Positions 22,730 to 34,056 of a DNA stretch of 64,000 bases are shown piece by piece (the first letter of the stretch is position 1; each line of letters opens with the position of its first letter). Origin of the DNA: Serendipita indica DSM 11827 (taxonomy: Eukaryota; Basidiomycota; Agaricomycetes; Sebacinales; Serendipitaceae); assembly GCA_910890315.1 (NCBI GenBank), contig CAJVGD010000001.1, positions 186,001-250,000 of the forward strand. The letters run 5' to 3'. A program made the position numbers and the translations under genes. A model generated the notes under the pieces. That model was given only the letters and a program-made list of their open reading frames with translations. It had not been told where the DNA came from and made no database searches.

Positions 22730-23136
22730 TCTCACGCAAGGGGAAACGAAGGAGGATGGGTCCAGAACTGTTGGAGATAATGATCCATGGCCTTGTCTAC
22801 GAGACAATGATGGTGGGAAGAGAAGGGTCCCCTCATAGGGCGGCGGGACGGTGTCGGAAGCTCTGTCGCCTGAGAGCCACGAGCTTGCTCCGCGTCGTAG
22901 AAAAAGCGATGAGATGAAACTGGATCAATTTGTTGCTTTGTTGTAAAACAGACTCTTTGCCATCAAGGGCCGCTCTCCCTCTGCTACCCACCCGTTCCCA
23001 TATAATAACCCAGACCCGCCTGCCATTTGGAAACTCTGGTTCCCCCCTCGTTCCCTCGTTCTTCCCCCCTCGTCTGTCACCCTAAAAAGCCAAATACTTG
23101 GATCTGCAGTGCAGTCAGCTCGTACAAAAAATCACA
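22730..23136. promoter_or_regulatory. Intergenic region with pyrimidine-rich promoter of the membrane-protein gene
   Basis: No coding sequence is recognised. Nt 23039-23095 is strongly C/T rich on the plus strand, like the CT-boxes found just upstream of many fungal starts, and an AT-rich TATAATA word lies near 23001. Together they sit 40-135 bp before the ATG at 23137. Confidence 0.4.
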
Positions 23137-24759
23137 ATGGGTATCGACTGGATGTCACTCCCCGTTCTCGCAAAGACGGTAAGGCATCTGCGGCGCGTCA
23201 ACAGAAAAGTGGCTAATAATTCTCTTTAATCATAACAGGGCGTTGTCTTCAACAACTTGTCACATTTTGCGATTGGGTGTGTAAACTCGTTGGCCAATGC
23301 TCGTCTGCGTCGTGCTAATTCCACTGCGACTCCAGCGCGTATTTCCTAGAGGTTCGCCCAATCAGCCACGCTGAAAATTCCCCAAGTATTTACAACATGA
23401 CCATAGGTCTTCCTCTCGAGCAAGTTTGAGCTCGACGTTATCTGCGGCCGCAGAAAGTTCCGGGTCGGTCAGATACTGTGAGTCCCGGAGTTTCATTTGC
23501 GGCACCGGAGATTGATAGTTTGGACAACTAGGTACTTCTACTGCAAATGGATCCTGTTCGGTACGTTCCTGGCCGTTTGAGTCTAGTCGCCCTCCGCTGA
23601 TCGGCCTCTCAAACAGGTGCTTTCCTGGGGATGTACGCGAATCCGTCATTGTTTCGAGTGACGGAGGACTTATTATTTTCTTGCATCTAGGCTCGTCGCC
23701 CTCAATGTCTCGGGTCCCGTTGTCAATTGCCAGGTCCTCTACACCGTGAGTTTTTGTCCGCCGGACCCCTCCGCATCTAATGTTTGAAACAGTGGAATCA
23801 ATATGGTGGAAACACGTCGATTGGTGCCGCATCGACACTGGTGCGTTTGTCTCCTGCCAAAAGCCCCTCTGGCTGGGCCCTTATTAGCCCGTTCTAGCTC
23901 ATGCTCAGGACGGTTGCGGTCTGGAACAAGAAATGGGCAATCATCATTCCTCTCGGTCTCATCAGCGCCGGACAATGGGGTATCCTCCTCCACGGAATCA
24001 CGACCGTCAAGGCTTTCTATGATCCAACGACCAATGCTTGTGTCGTCGCACAAGTCGACGGGCTGTTCCTCAACTTGGTCTACCTCTGGAGTATGGAAAA
24101 GTCCCATCATACTCGCCATGTTTACTGACGCTGCGGTAGCCATGTTCACGGACTTGATCGTCCTCATCTTGACTCTTGTCGGGCTGCTCATCACTCCCGG
24201 CCGCTCGCAGCTGTGGAAGCTCCTGCTCAACGATGGTATCCTCTATTTCCTTGTCGCCTTCCTCGTCAACACGGTCCCGGCTGTCATGCTCCTCATCAAT
24301 CTGAACCCAGTGATGAACGTCGTACGTAGTTTCTCCGTCTCCGCAACCGATCCGATCTGACAGTCTCCTCTTCACACGCAACCTGTTTTCATCTCGGACA
24401 AACCATAGATGTTCTCTATTCCGGCTGTTGGCATTTCGTCGTCGGTCGCGTGCCGGAGCTTTGTCCGCCTGAGCGAGTTTGCATCGCCCGTCGACAGGAG
24501 CAACACCAGCCAACCATGGTCCAACGCCAACACGCGCGTGACGGGTCGCAGCAACCGCGACTTTGGCAAGACGTCGACGATCCAGTGGGCACGCCCGAAC
24601 CAGACAGAATCGCTCGGTGGCATCAACGTGACGCGTAGCCAGCACGTCGAGGCGGACAATATCGGACTCGAGGCATACACACACTCGCCGCGCAACATTC
24701 ATCCGCTCCACAACACCTCGGGCGAGTCGCTCGACCAAAAGGGCGCATTTGCCGTATAA
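23137..24759 (+). CDS. Multi-span integral membrane protein, basidiomycete type, unknown function
   Basis: Starts MGIDWMSLPVLAKTG; exons then give GVVFNNLSHFAIG, AYFLEVFLSSKFELDV, YCKWILFGAFLGMYANPSL, STLLMLRTVAVWNKKWAIII, GLISAGQWGILLHGITTV, FTDLIVLILTLVGLLITPGR and LVAFLVNTVPAVMLLINLNP. This makes six or seven hydrophobic spans, followed by a polar Ser/Asn-rich tail of about 100 residues that should face the cytosol. The overall shape (short N terminus, seven-span body, RTVAVW motif after the third span, serine-rich tail) is common among large families of basidiomycete membrane proteins of unknown role, some of which look like receptors. I cannot assign a ligand or transport activity. Eight or nine short introns, several only 40-50 nt. 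Confidence 0.75.
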
Positions 24760-25387
24760 CGAACCGACAAGCGACTCTCTCATTGTGCATTCATAGACTG
24801 TCTAACTTCCCCTTTATGGATTGGGGGGAAATTTATTGCATCCGGACTTTGGTATTTTTGTTCTCTCTTGTCAAGAAAAAATCCCAAGCAACATGGGCGA
24901 CGAGGCTCCACTCCTGTCCTCTTCATGATCCACATACCCATTCATCCCATTCGTTCCCTATAGATCCCCGCGCAGAGCGTGCGCAGCCCGCGCGGATCTT
25001 CCGACCCTCTCACTATCCGCTGGTCCTAGTGACCTTCCCCTCTTCGATTTACATTTTCTGCCTGACTCGAGCCGCGTTCTCGGGTCTTGCAGACCTCTTT
25101 ACCTCGTGTTGCCGCTCATTTGTCTTCGTGTACATGAATAACTCTGCTCGGTATGTTCATACCTGTAGACACTTTCTTCTTCTGGATATTTGAGAGCATT
25201 TGCCGCGCACAAACCCTTGTCTTTGTTCAGTCTCTGTTATTTCATATTGACATTGACATGTCGCAAGCCACCGAAGCCGTGCCGATTTTCCAAATGGCTC
25301 CGAAGGGTGCAATGAGGCAGTCGGCCACCCAACTTGGCTTTCTCGTCATTCGTCTTGCGTTTTATTCTTGAATTTTATTCATTGTTG
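24760..25387. other. Intergenic region, no gene recognised
   Basis: This 628-bp stretch lies between the membrane-protein stop and the DUF2235 start. It has only short open frames with no recognisable protein. A GC-rich patch near 24968-24996 could form a small hairpin. It probably holds the 3' UTR of one gene and the promoter and leader of the next. Confidence 0.5.
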
Positions 25388-27669
25388 ATGGCATTTGGCG
25401 AACGAGCAGATGGACGAGGACGGACGCTCGTGCTCTGCTTTGACGGTACAGGTAATCCCTTTCGATCCCCCTTTGCACATTGCTCCAAGTTGACGCCGCC
25501 AATCAGCGGACAAGTTTGATGGAGACGTGCGTTTGTGTTTCTAAGTGGAATATTGCTTCTTATGAGAAAAGGGATTAGAATACGAATATCGTCAAGTTGT
25601 TCTCGCTTCTGGTGCGTCGCGTCTCGCGTCTCATGTGCGCAAACTTCACGGGATAATGGTGACTGAACCGGTTTCCAGAGAAAAGATGATAGGAACCAAC
25701 AAATGGTGTACTATCAGGTGAGTCCAATCTCCCGAATCACATCGTCCTCGTTGACCCGGCTCCGACAAAGCCCGGCCTGGGAACCTATGTCAGTCCAGGT
25801 GTATGGGGGTGAGTGATTTCGGAGGGTTTAAATGGTTTCCATGTTGTTCACATGGGTTCCTAGAGGCGTCATGTCGGCCATCTCAAAGGCCGTCGACATG
25901 GCTGTCGCTGTCTATCTCGAAGCCCATGGTATGCTCTTCCTTTCCCTTGGTGTTGGTAACGATGGCTTCGTAGTTCAACACGGGTATATTTACCTCATGA
26001 ATAACTGGAGACCGGGAGACCGGATTTGCTTGGTATGGTACCGCATGCTGTGGCGTATTGGTTGTTGACAGGAGAAGTTTGGGTTCTCTCGAGGAGCGTA
26101 TACCGCACGATGTCTGGCTGGGATGCTTCACAAGGTCGAGTACCGATGCCACCATGAACCAATACTCACCCACGGTGAACAGGTCGGGTTACTAGCCAAG
26201 GACAATCAAGAGCAGGTCACGTTTGCCTTTGAAATGTACAAAAGAACAGGCAAGTAAACACATTAATCCTTAGTGTCACTTATATTTTGGATAGACGAGG
26301 AAGGGGTCAAACAAGCGTCTGGATTCAAACAGACCTTTTCGAGGACAGTCGATATCGAATTCATGGGTGCTTGGTACGTTTTAGTGCAAGATTGAAATGC
26401 GTCTGACTAGGTGCAGGGACACCGTCTCATCCGTCGTAAGTGGCTATCCTTCAGGACCTTGTCGAAATAAACTCTTCGCAGGGTTCCATCATTCCTCGCC
26501 ATCTCCCCTTTACAAGCTCGAATCATATCATCAAGACGTTTCGACATGCCATTTCCCTGGATGAGTGCCGTAGCAAGTTTAATGTGAACACTTGGCAGAA
26601 GCAAATGGCAGAAGAGTCCCAGCCATATGACCATACTCGTCGCAAAAATACGTGGTATGAACACGCTCGTCAGGACAGCGTAACGTATGGGCGTGGCGAG
26701 ACGGACGTCTTGGAGGTCTGGTTTGCTGGGACGCATGCGGGTAGGTATTCACCAAGATGCAAGTCCTTCTTCTAATCTTCCTACAGATGTCGGAGGAGGT
26801 GAATGCAAGGATGATCGTGTCCATTCATTGTCCAACATTTCACTACGATGGATGCTTCGTGAGATTGCTCGGTCTCAATGCGGCATTTTGTTGTATGTGA
26901 GATCATGTTTCTTCTTTGTCAACTGATCTCCTCCGGCAGTGATGTTCCCCGTCTTCGAGGAATGGGTATTCCCCGCACTCTGTTCAGAATCACCACTGCC
27001 TTTGAATCGTTCAAGGCGCCGGATGAATACGAATATAATTACTTCTGGGAGGCACCTCCGATGTCCGCTGTTCGATTTGTCGACGAACCAGGCACTTTTG
27101 ATGATTCGGAGACGGCACCGCTCATCCAGACTCCCAAACCTCTATGGTCATTGAACCAGACGGTTGCTATGAATCGTCGATGGAGTGTTACCACGTCCAG
27201 TAGGAGCGCACCTGGTGTATCTACACGGTCGACCACGCCACCAAGACCCGGCATCCTGCGACGCTTCACCACGACGTTTTTCCCAGCGGTGCTGCGAGAG
27301 GTGGACGAACCAAATGAACACACGTTTGAGGACCATTACAAGATGACATGCGAAGAGCTGGACGAGGAAGATGCGTTGGAGCCACTACACGACGAGATGA
27401 TGCTGAACAAATGGTGGCTCATCTTGGAGTTGATCCCAATGAAGAGGGTATGGCAAGAGCGGGGGAAATGGCGCTCAACTTTTTGGTACGTTGTCTCCGA
27501 CTTGTGGCCGGCGAGGGCTAAAGCGTTCCAAAGGCCGAATCTTGGACGAGCTCGAAGGGTAGCGCCTCACCCACCTCCGAATATCCACCACACGGTTTTG
27601 CTGCGGAGATCCAAGCTCGGATATGTGCCACGCGCGAGGATTCCAGAGGTTTACAACGTGATCGAGTGA
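25388..27669 (+). CDS. DUF2235 family alpha/beta-hydrolase-like protein
   Basis: Opens [20 protein letters not shown] with the family's LCFDGT start and, across short exons, [62 protein letters not shown], the nucleophile elbow [20 protein letters not shown] (G-F-S-R-G, nt ~26088), [22 protein letters not shown] and [13 protein letters not shown]. The catalytic Ser, Asp and His of the presumed triad are all present. A C-terminal extension of about 250 residues, basic and proline-rich, follows with YNYFWEAPP and [11 protein letters not shown]. Bacterial relatives include type VI secretion phospholipases; in fungi the family is widespread and uncharacterised, so lipase/esterase activity is inference. 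Introns are many and short; all joins I checked keep frame. Confidence 0.88.
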
Positions 27670-27891
27670 AGGGAGCATGTGTCTGAGCGTGTAGAGAGTA
27701 CTAGTGCATTAATATTATAATTTTAAGATGATCAGCGGACGTGAATGATGCAGTGTGAGCGCACTCATCCATCGGTAATGGATGGGACCAGACCACCTTT
27801 GCATCATTTTGGCCTCCACCTTTACCGCAAAAACGGCCGTGGACGACGTCGACGCTCGTTGCGCATAAAAAATAGTAGAGTAGGCGAGAAG

Positions 27892-29766
27892 ATGGCGACT
27901 GCAACGCTCGGAGCAATGTCGAGCGGCGCACTGCTTGCAAACGGGGCGTCAACGACGGCGACAACGACGCCGACGACGGCTGGGACGCAGCGTGTGCAGA
28001 CGTCGACTACGGAGCTCGTCGAGGGCATCAGCACTCTGCGGATTATGCACGAAACCCACGAACAAGTGAGCTCTCCTCTCCTCTTGCCCATGGGCCATAC
28101 TCTTTGCGTCTGCTTGGCCGCTGCTACGTTGCGTATGCCGTTTGCTGACGCCCTCGTGATCCTCTAGCAATTCAAGCAGGTTCGTCCTCTACCAGCTTCC
28201 ACTGGTCATTATTGGCTCACATTGCTTTTTTAGGAGATTCAGACGGTGCAGCAACAGCAGGCCGTAGAGTTGGACGCACTCAAGACTCTGGTACGAAATG
28301 CACAAGAGATGCAGAAAAAGCTCGAACTGGAACGGACGTGGGTGATCTATGCTCTTGGCCGGGCTCTCAGTTACTTACACCTCCGCAATTTTGTAGCGTC
28401 TTGATCCAGCGCATCCACCAGTTGGAATCAAACCAGCCATCTGCCTTGCTTCAACGCCCATCTGCACTCCCTCGCGGACTGTCCTCTTCTGCCTCGTCAC
28501 GAGCCGCAGCAGCAAGCTTTGTGCAGACCGTTCTCGGCATTCACTATGAGCCACTGGGACACCTCCACCCATCCTCTTCGTCTCCCTTGACCAATGAGCG
28601 CGCTCGTCCGGTGCGATTGAGTGCCGTCCACAAGGACAAACTCGCCATGCTGGCCGCAGAAGACGCGGTAAACGAGCCACGACGATCGAGCAAGCGACAG
28701 AAACCCGTCGTCACTCAGCATCCTATTGCTGCCAATGGTGGCGATATTGCCGTCTCGCCGACGACGACGATGCCAATGGGTGACGGGGAGGATACGACCA
28801 TCCCACTTGTCGCAAAGTCTGGCACTCGCATTCGACTCAAACCTCCAAAGGGATCACAGCAGGATGACGAGGCTTCAGTCGACTATGAGCTCTCTGTTGA
28901 CACTGTTGGAGGCCCAAAGGTTGGCATGAAGCGACCACGTTCGCCTGCGTCGAGTGTACAAGGATCAGGCAAGCCCCCCAAGAAACGAAACACGACCGTG
29001 ACCGCAGCGAGGAACAAGATTAACATTCCACCGATTCCTCGAGGACCCAACGGGGTACCACTACTTCCGATGCAGATTGGCATGTTTACGCTCCTATCCT
29101 TGGGCCAGATACAAACCAAGCAGGATCTTGCTACTACAAAGGCTTTGTATCCGATCGGGTATAAATGCGAGAGGTAAGTTCTGGAGTGATTTTATAAGCA
29201 GGTGATTGAACAAAGGACTAGGCGTTGGTTCTCGACAAAGAACCCCAAGATTCTCGTTCGATATACGTGTAGCATTGAGGCCGGACGGGATCCTATGCAT
29301 CCAGTCTTTGTCGTCACTCCCGAGGACGCACCAGAGGAACGGGGTCATTCTGCTACATCTGCATGGTGGAACATTTACACAGAGGGACTCCGAGTGCGGA
29401 ACCAACCAGAGCAAGCAGTGATGAATGGAGACGAAATGTTTGGCCTGCACGATAATGTTATCAAGGCGTTGTTACAAGAGCTACCGGGTGCGGAAGAACT
29501 CGTGGGATATGTATGGAGAACGTTTGTAGAGGGAGGGTGAGCCATCTTTATTCAGTCTTGTGGGATTCAGGCACTCATAACCTCCAAGGCCGACGACGAA
29601 ACGGAGGAACACGGCGCATACCGTCTATCATATTGAAAACCCAGCTGCGCCACGATGGCCCGGTGCAGTTGATGTTGACCCGACTGTTCAGCCCTCGCTC
29701 GATAATGAACAAGATGGAGAGGGCGACGAGATGGACGAGCCAGCGTTACCTCACGCAATACCGTAA
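27892..29766 (+). CDS. FYR-domain (FYRN-FYRC) nuclear protein, TBRG1-like
   Basis: Starts MATATLGAMSSGALLANGAS, with a Thr-rich leader, then a coiled coil (QEIQTVQQQQAVELDALKTL), the RLIQRIHQLES helix, a disordered middle with probable nuclear signals (SSKRQKP, KPPKKRNTT), SGTRIRLKP, and from nt ~29000 the FYR region: NIPPIPRGPNGVPLLP, FTLLSLGQI, LYPIGYKCER, VRYTCSIEAGRDPMHPVFVV, then WWNIYTEGL, MFGLHDNVIKALLQELPGAE and GYVWRTFVEG. FYRN and FYRC are phenylalanine/tyrosine-rich modules of chromatin proteins such as TBRG1 and the MLL family. The last intron probably ends at an AAG acceptor near 29593, giving TAHTVYHIENPAAPRWP and an acidic tail; the stop is 29764-29766. A shortened paralog lies at 21778-22729. 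Confidence 0.85.
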
Positions 29767-30100
29767 ACGATAATCCCCTCCCCCCCCTGGCCCTTTAATT
29801 CGATCCCTATATTCCCTTTTTATGCAGTTATTCTCACTATGCTACATAGACCGCTTCAAACTAGGATGCGAAGAAACAAACTTGAAAAAAGTCGGCCTGA
29901 CGGGTAGTGTACCTGGCATTGTTGCCTTTGGTAGACACCCTCGAAAGGCTAGAGTGAGATGGATAAATGCTCCTCAAAAAGGACTTGACCGAGCGAGGTC
30001 TCTGCTGGGTGCGAGTAGTATACGGAGCAAACAAGCTATACAGTCGCGGAGCCAAGGAGTAGTATACATTGCAAAATGGGGGAAACAGAAAAAAACATGC
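29767..30100. other. Convergent 3' intergenic region
   Basis: The 334 bp between two converging genes hold no recognisable gene. They probably contain both 3' UTRs and polyadenylation sites. Confidence 0.5.
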
Positions 30101-31079
30101 TCAGACGGATACCTGTCCTTTGAGACTGCCACTGCTGGTGCCGCTGCCATTGCTGCCGTTGGAATTGGTCGAGGTATATGTGCGAGGCCTTCCTACGTAT
30201 TTTTCGAAAAAGGCGGCGAGAGTAGATTCAATGGGGAGACCTGCGTTGACGACGTCGTTGATGCTGTATCTGTGCTCGCGGGGCTTGTATTCGTTGTAAC
30301 CGATGCGTTCAAAGGTGCGCAAGGTAGCCAAGGCGGCATTGTTGGTATTTGCAGACTGGCCGTTTAGTGGTTGAGGATTGTGGGTATTGGATGAGATGAG
30401 ATAATTGGATGGATGGGTTGGCGAGTTTTGAGCAGATGAAGGCGTTGGAGGCGCACCGTAGCCGGCGCTAGTGTTAAAGGTAACATATTCGGCACCGCGC
30501 TGGGCGGCTTCATACTCCATTTGCTTGATGATACTCGTACCCACGCCGTTTGACCGATAAGCAGGGTAAATCCACAAAGAGGTGAGTTCGAATCGACGGG
30601 TGTGGGGAGAGGCCAAGGATGGGTCGGATGGATTCGAGGTCAGGAGGCAGACCATGGCTATCGGAGGTGTAGAAAATGGTAGATTCCACGCCTTTTCACG
30701 TTGGGCGACTTGGGAATAAAGCTGCGTTGGGGATTGACTCGGTTGCGGGTTGAGAATAAACGAGAGATTTCCTGGCGAAACTGGGGAAGACTCTTGCTTG
30801 ACGGGATTTGGTGGTCCAAGATGGATAAACCACATGAGTCTAGCACCCGTTCTCATCTCCTCGAGCCACGTTGGGATGCGGTCATAGTACGTGCCGCTTG
30901 CCAGTCTCATCTGCCGGAGTGTCAAGAGCTCGTCGTCGCTGAGGGGATACTGCAGCTGGCGATAGTGTAGCGTCGTTGCATCTTTTGATGAAAATCAGAG
31001 CTTGTTAAATCTAATCAAAACCGAATAACCCACCTTTGGTCACGGCTGGACTCTCTGGGACGACAATCCGAAGGGGCAT
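30101..31079 (-). CDS. GNAT-family N-acetyltransferase
   Basis: Two exons on the minus strand, joined across a 53-nt intron near 30975-31027, give a protein of about 308 residues starting MPLRIVVPESPAVTKDATTL. The fold elements are in order: an N-terminal arm (ELLTLRQMRLASGTYYDRIP), a beta strand with IAMVCLLTSN, RFELTSLWIYPAYRSNGVGT (the acetyl-CoA binding R-x-x-G-x-G turn at nt ~30530-30545), IIKQMEYEAAQRGAEYVTFN and ALATLRTFERIGYNEYKPRE. A Ser/Pro/Asn-rich insert splits the last two elements, and a Gly/Ser-rich tail closes the protein. The family moves an acetyl group from acetyl-CoA to an amine; the substrate cannot be told from sequence. The start at 31079 is the first ATG in a 12-codon first-exon context that joins in frame. 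Confidence 0.83.
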
Positions 31080-31682
31080 TGTTGCAAAGAGGCGACAGCG
31101 TGGGTGCTCCGAGTGACCCTGTATAAATACGCCGTCGGGTTGCGTGACGGTGTGGCCGAGCCCCCTCTCTTCTTGTCAACCATCGCCGACATGGCGAGCC
31201 AGCGCTTGGAAAACAACCAGCCAATGGCCGGCACTCACTCATCTATCCTCTTTCTCTACAAATTACCCATCCAAAATACACAAAATCACCGTCGCTAAAC
31301 TGCCCGTGTCTCGCGGACCTAAGCGTTAAACTCGGTGAATGACTGCGGAATGAGCGCTCGAATCCTTAGCTTAGCGCGACATTGGCGTCAATCGGGGAGC
31401 AACGTTGCAAATATAACAAGAATCCCTCCAGCTTCATCAATTCAGCCGCAAATTAACCTCGTTTAAATAAAGCGCCCATCTTCAACGGCCGTCCTCTTCC
31501 CTTGTTTAGACGCTACACTCCCACCAACGGCAGCACGCGGCATCGGGGACAGCGACAATCGACGTGTGTCGGAGACAGACGAAACACATCCTCTTCGACT
31601 CTGGGCGAATCATCCAAGTGCTGACCGAGCCCGAGACAGAAGATGGAGACCGAGCCCGAACGACATCTAGAACCAAATGAAA
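31080..31682. other. Intergenic region between ATG22 and the acetyltransferase gene
   Basis: Both neighbours run on the minus strand, so this 603-bp stretch should hold the ATG22 3' UTR on the left... right-hand side and the promoter of the acetyltransferase gene next to 31079. I see no coding signal or repeat in it. Confidence 0.5.
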
Positions 31683-33907
31683 TTAATCCGCTTGTGAATA
31701 TGCTTCTGCATCCTTTCGTCCTTGGGGCACATTGACGACCAGCAGCGGTAGACAGGCTGCGAGCATCATGAACAGCAGGAAGAAGAAGGCATAGCGGATA
31801 TTCCCTGTCGCGTCTGCGATCAATCCGACGATGAGAGGGCCCAGGAACGATGAAGACTAGGACCTTGTCAATAAAGCTTCTTTTTTGTCTGTAGAGAGAG
31901 TGTGTGTGTGCCCACCTTGTCTGTGATCGAAAATAGCCCGTACCATCGAGCCTCTTCTCCAACTGGTATCAACTCTGCAAACACTGCACGTGCATACGCC
32001 TGGAACGCGCCATAGAGCGATCCAAAATAGACCGCCAGCACATAAAGTTCGTGTGCCGTAACGAGGCCTCCAATAGGTTTACCCTTGAAGATGGGCAGGA
32101 ACCCGAGGCAACCGTATAGTGGTACGAATGACGCAAGCAAGATGAGCGTCAAAAGGATGCCCTGGTTGGAAAAACGAAGCATCCGTTGGAGTCTTGGCCA
32201 GAGCAGCGAACCCACAATCCCGGCCATCGGTGTCAAGAGCCCGACCACGATGAGCGCCTTTGGTGGGAGGAGTAGGGTCGTTTTCGCAAAGAGAACCGCC
32301 GTAGAAGTGATTGTGGTGAATGCTGATCGCCCCCTTGGTTAATTGCTTCGAAAGAAGTCTTCAGGGACTCACCGTCTGACAAGAGGAACCATGCGGCCAA
32401 GTACCAAAACGTATTGCGCAGTTTACGCATCTCCCGAGGGCTTAGCATCTGCCCTAGTCTAATCCATGCCTCTCCAATTTGTGACAAAATGGTCGGGTCG
32501 TGTTCCATGAGATCGTCATCGTCGCTGCCTTCGCGAACGTCACGCAAATCTACCGTCCCACTTGCATATGTAGCATGTCTCTCCCAACGCAGGCCACCAC
32601 TGTTTACCGCTCGCCCGGCTGGCAACCACATGGCCGTCGGGATACTGAACACTGCCCACCACATCCCCGAGAGGGACCTGTTGACCCATGTTAGATCCAG
32701 TAAAGTGGAAGGGAAAGACGTACACAGCTAGCCTAAGTGAGAAGGTCGATCCCTCCATCACGGTCACTGGTATTAATGCGACGAATAGCAGTAAAATACC
32801 CGCACTGTAACCTAATGCGATACCCCTCGATGAGATTTTGGACGTCGCATGAGAGAGAGCGGTATTATACGCCTGCAGTGCGTGCTCGAGATGTGGATCA
32901 TTTGCGCCTGTTTCCTGAGCTTCGCCTCGAGATTGTTGGTGTAAATCAGATGAGAATCCAAAGCTCCCGTACGCATCAGAGTCTGGAGCAGGGTTTCCGT
33001 CTGCCTCTGGGATAGGCCCAGCTTCCCGTAGACGTTCTACGATAATGGCCTTGTCGCGCACGTCCTGTGCCGATCGAGCCAAAGAAGGAAGGTAGGCGTT
33101 CATTGCCACGATGGATGCGCCAAAGGATACAATGGCTAATATCGCCAACACCACGCAGAGTTGCCATACTGGTGATGAGGAAGGGAGGAAAAGGAAGCAG
33201 ATTGTCGAAGTCGAGCCGAGGAATGCAAAGGCTAGGAGGAGTAACTTGCGGTGTGAAGGTCGATCTGCGACTCCACCAAACGAAATTACGACCAACGCTT
33301 GGAGCAGCACGCTGAACGAGTACACATAGAGCGAAAAGGAGGCGCTGTCAATCCATAGCCATCCAATTTTGACTACACAGCGGGCTTCCTCTCCGGGTAC
33401 TTCTGTAATTGCCAGAGAGTCCGGGTCGGGCCCGCGAACGCAGCGCTCAAACTTGTCGGGGAGAAGGTAGCCATTATCTCGAGCAAATTGCTAAATTATC
33501 CAATGAATCATTGTGGGAGATCTTGGATTGAATACACACCTCTAGGCATATTGGAAGAAATAATGTCAAACTGCACACGGCGAATACTTCACTACGAAAA
33601 GTTGAGGGGTATTCTTTCGATGTAGAGGCAGCCCTTACCTTGCAAATGCGTACGAATACCATCCTCTCAGTCGATTTCGATGTGCCTTTGAATCCAAGGA
33701 GCGTAGTTTCTGGTCAAGAGCGTCCTGCGTCTCCCCGTTATACGCCTCTGACGGGTCTATCCCGCCATTTAGACCGATTCTTCGCTGTGCAACAGCTCCG
33801 AGCATTGCGCCAAACCGCTCGCTGGCCGCAGTCCATGGTGAGGACGACGACTCGGGGAGGAGCGCGTCGTGCACGTCGTCGTCTTCGAGTCGAGCTTTAC
33901 TAGCCAT
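31683..33907 (-). CDS. ATG22: ATG22, vacuolar amino-acid effluxer (autophagy)
   Basis: Starts MASKARLEDDDVHDALLPES and reaches the membrane domain at RLRGWYSYAFA, the typical opening of Atg22-like major facilitator transporters. Twelve hydrophobic segments can be read, including FAVCSLTLFLPICLEQ, LLQALVVISFGGVAD, SVSLLAFAFLG-like, YSAGILLLFVALIPVTVM, SGMWWAVFSIPTAMWL, TFWYLAAWFLLSD, IVVGLLTPMAGIVGSLLWP and SSSFLGPLIVGLIADATGNI, ending NVPQGRKDAEAYSQAD. A large hydrophilic loop lies between spans four and five (about nt 32890-33060). Atg22 releases leucine and other amino acids from the vacuole after breakdown of autophagic bodies. Introns are short and in frame. It faces the Rho_N-type gene across a 149-bp divergent promoter. 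Confidence 0.93.
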
Positions 33908-34056
33908 ATTCCTATTACTTTTCGATATTTATTTGGGTATTTTTTCACAAAGCGCTGAGCGTGTCAAGAGTCAACATTGCCTAACAACATTGTTCCTCTC
34001 CATATCCGCAGTTTGGCTCGCTGGGGCTTAGTTTGGGCTTTGGCGTCAGGAGAACT

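Noticed and set aside
24968-24996. GC-rich hairpin as a terminator or regulatory RNA
   Set aside because: Intrinsic terminators are a bacterial feature and the stem is short; chance in a GC-rich leader is likely.
30575-30605. tRNA B-box-like word GGTGAGTTCGAATC
   Set aside because: It lies inside the acetyltransferase coding sequence and no cloverleaf can be formed around it.
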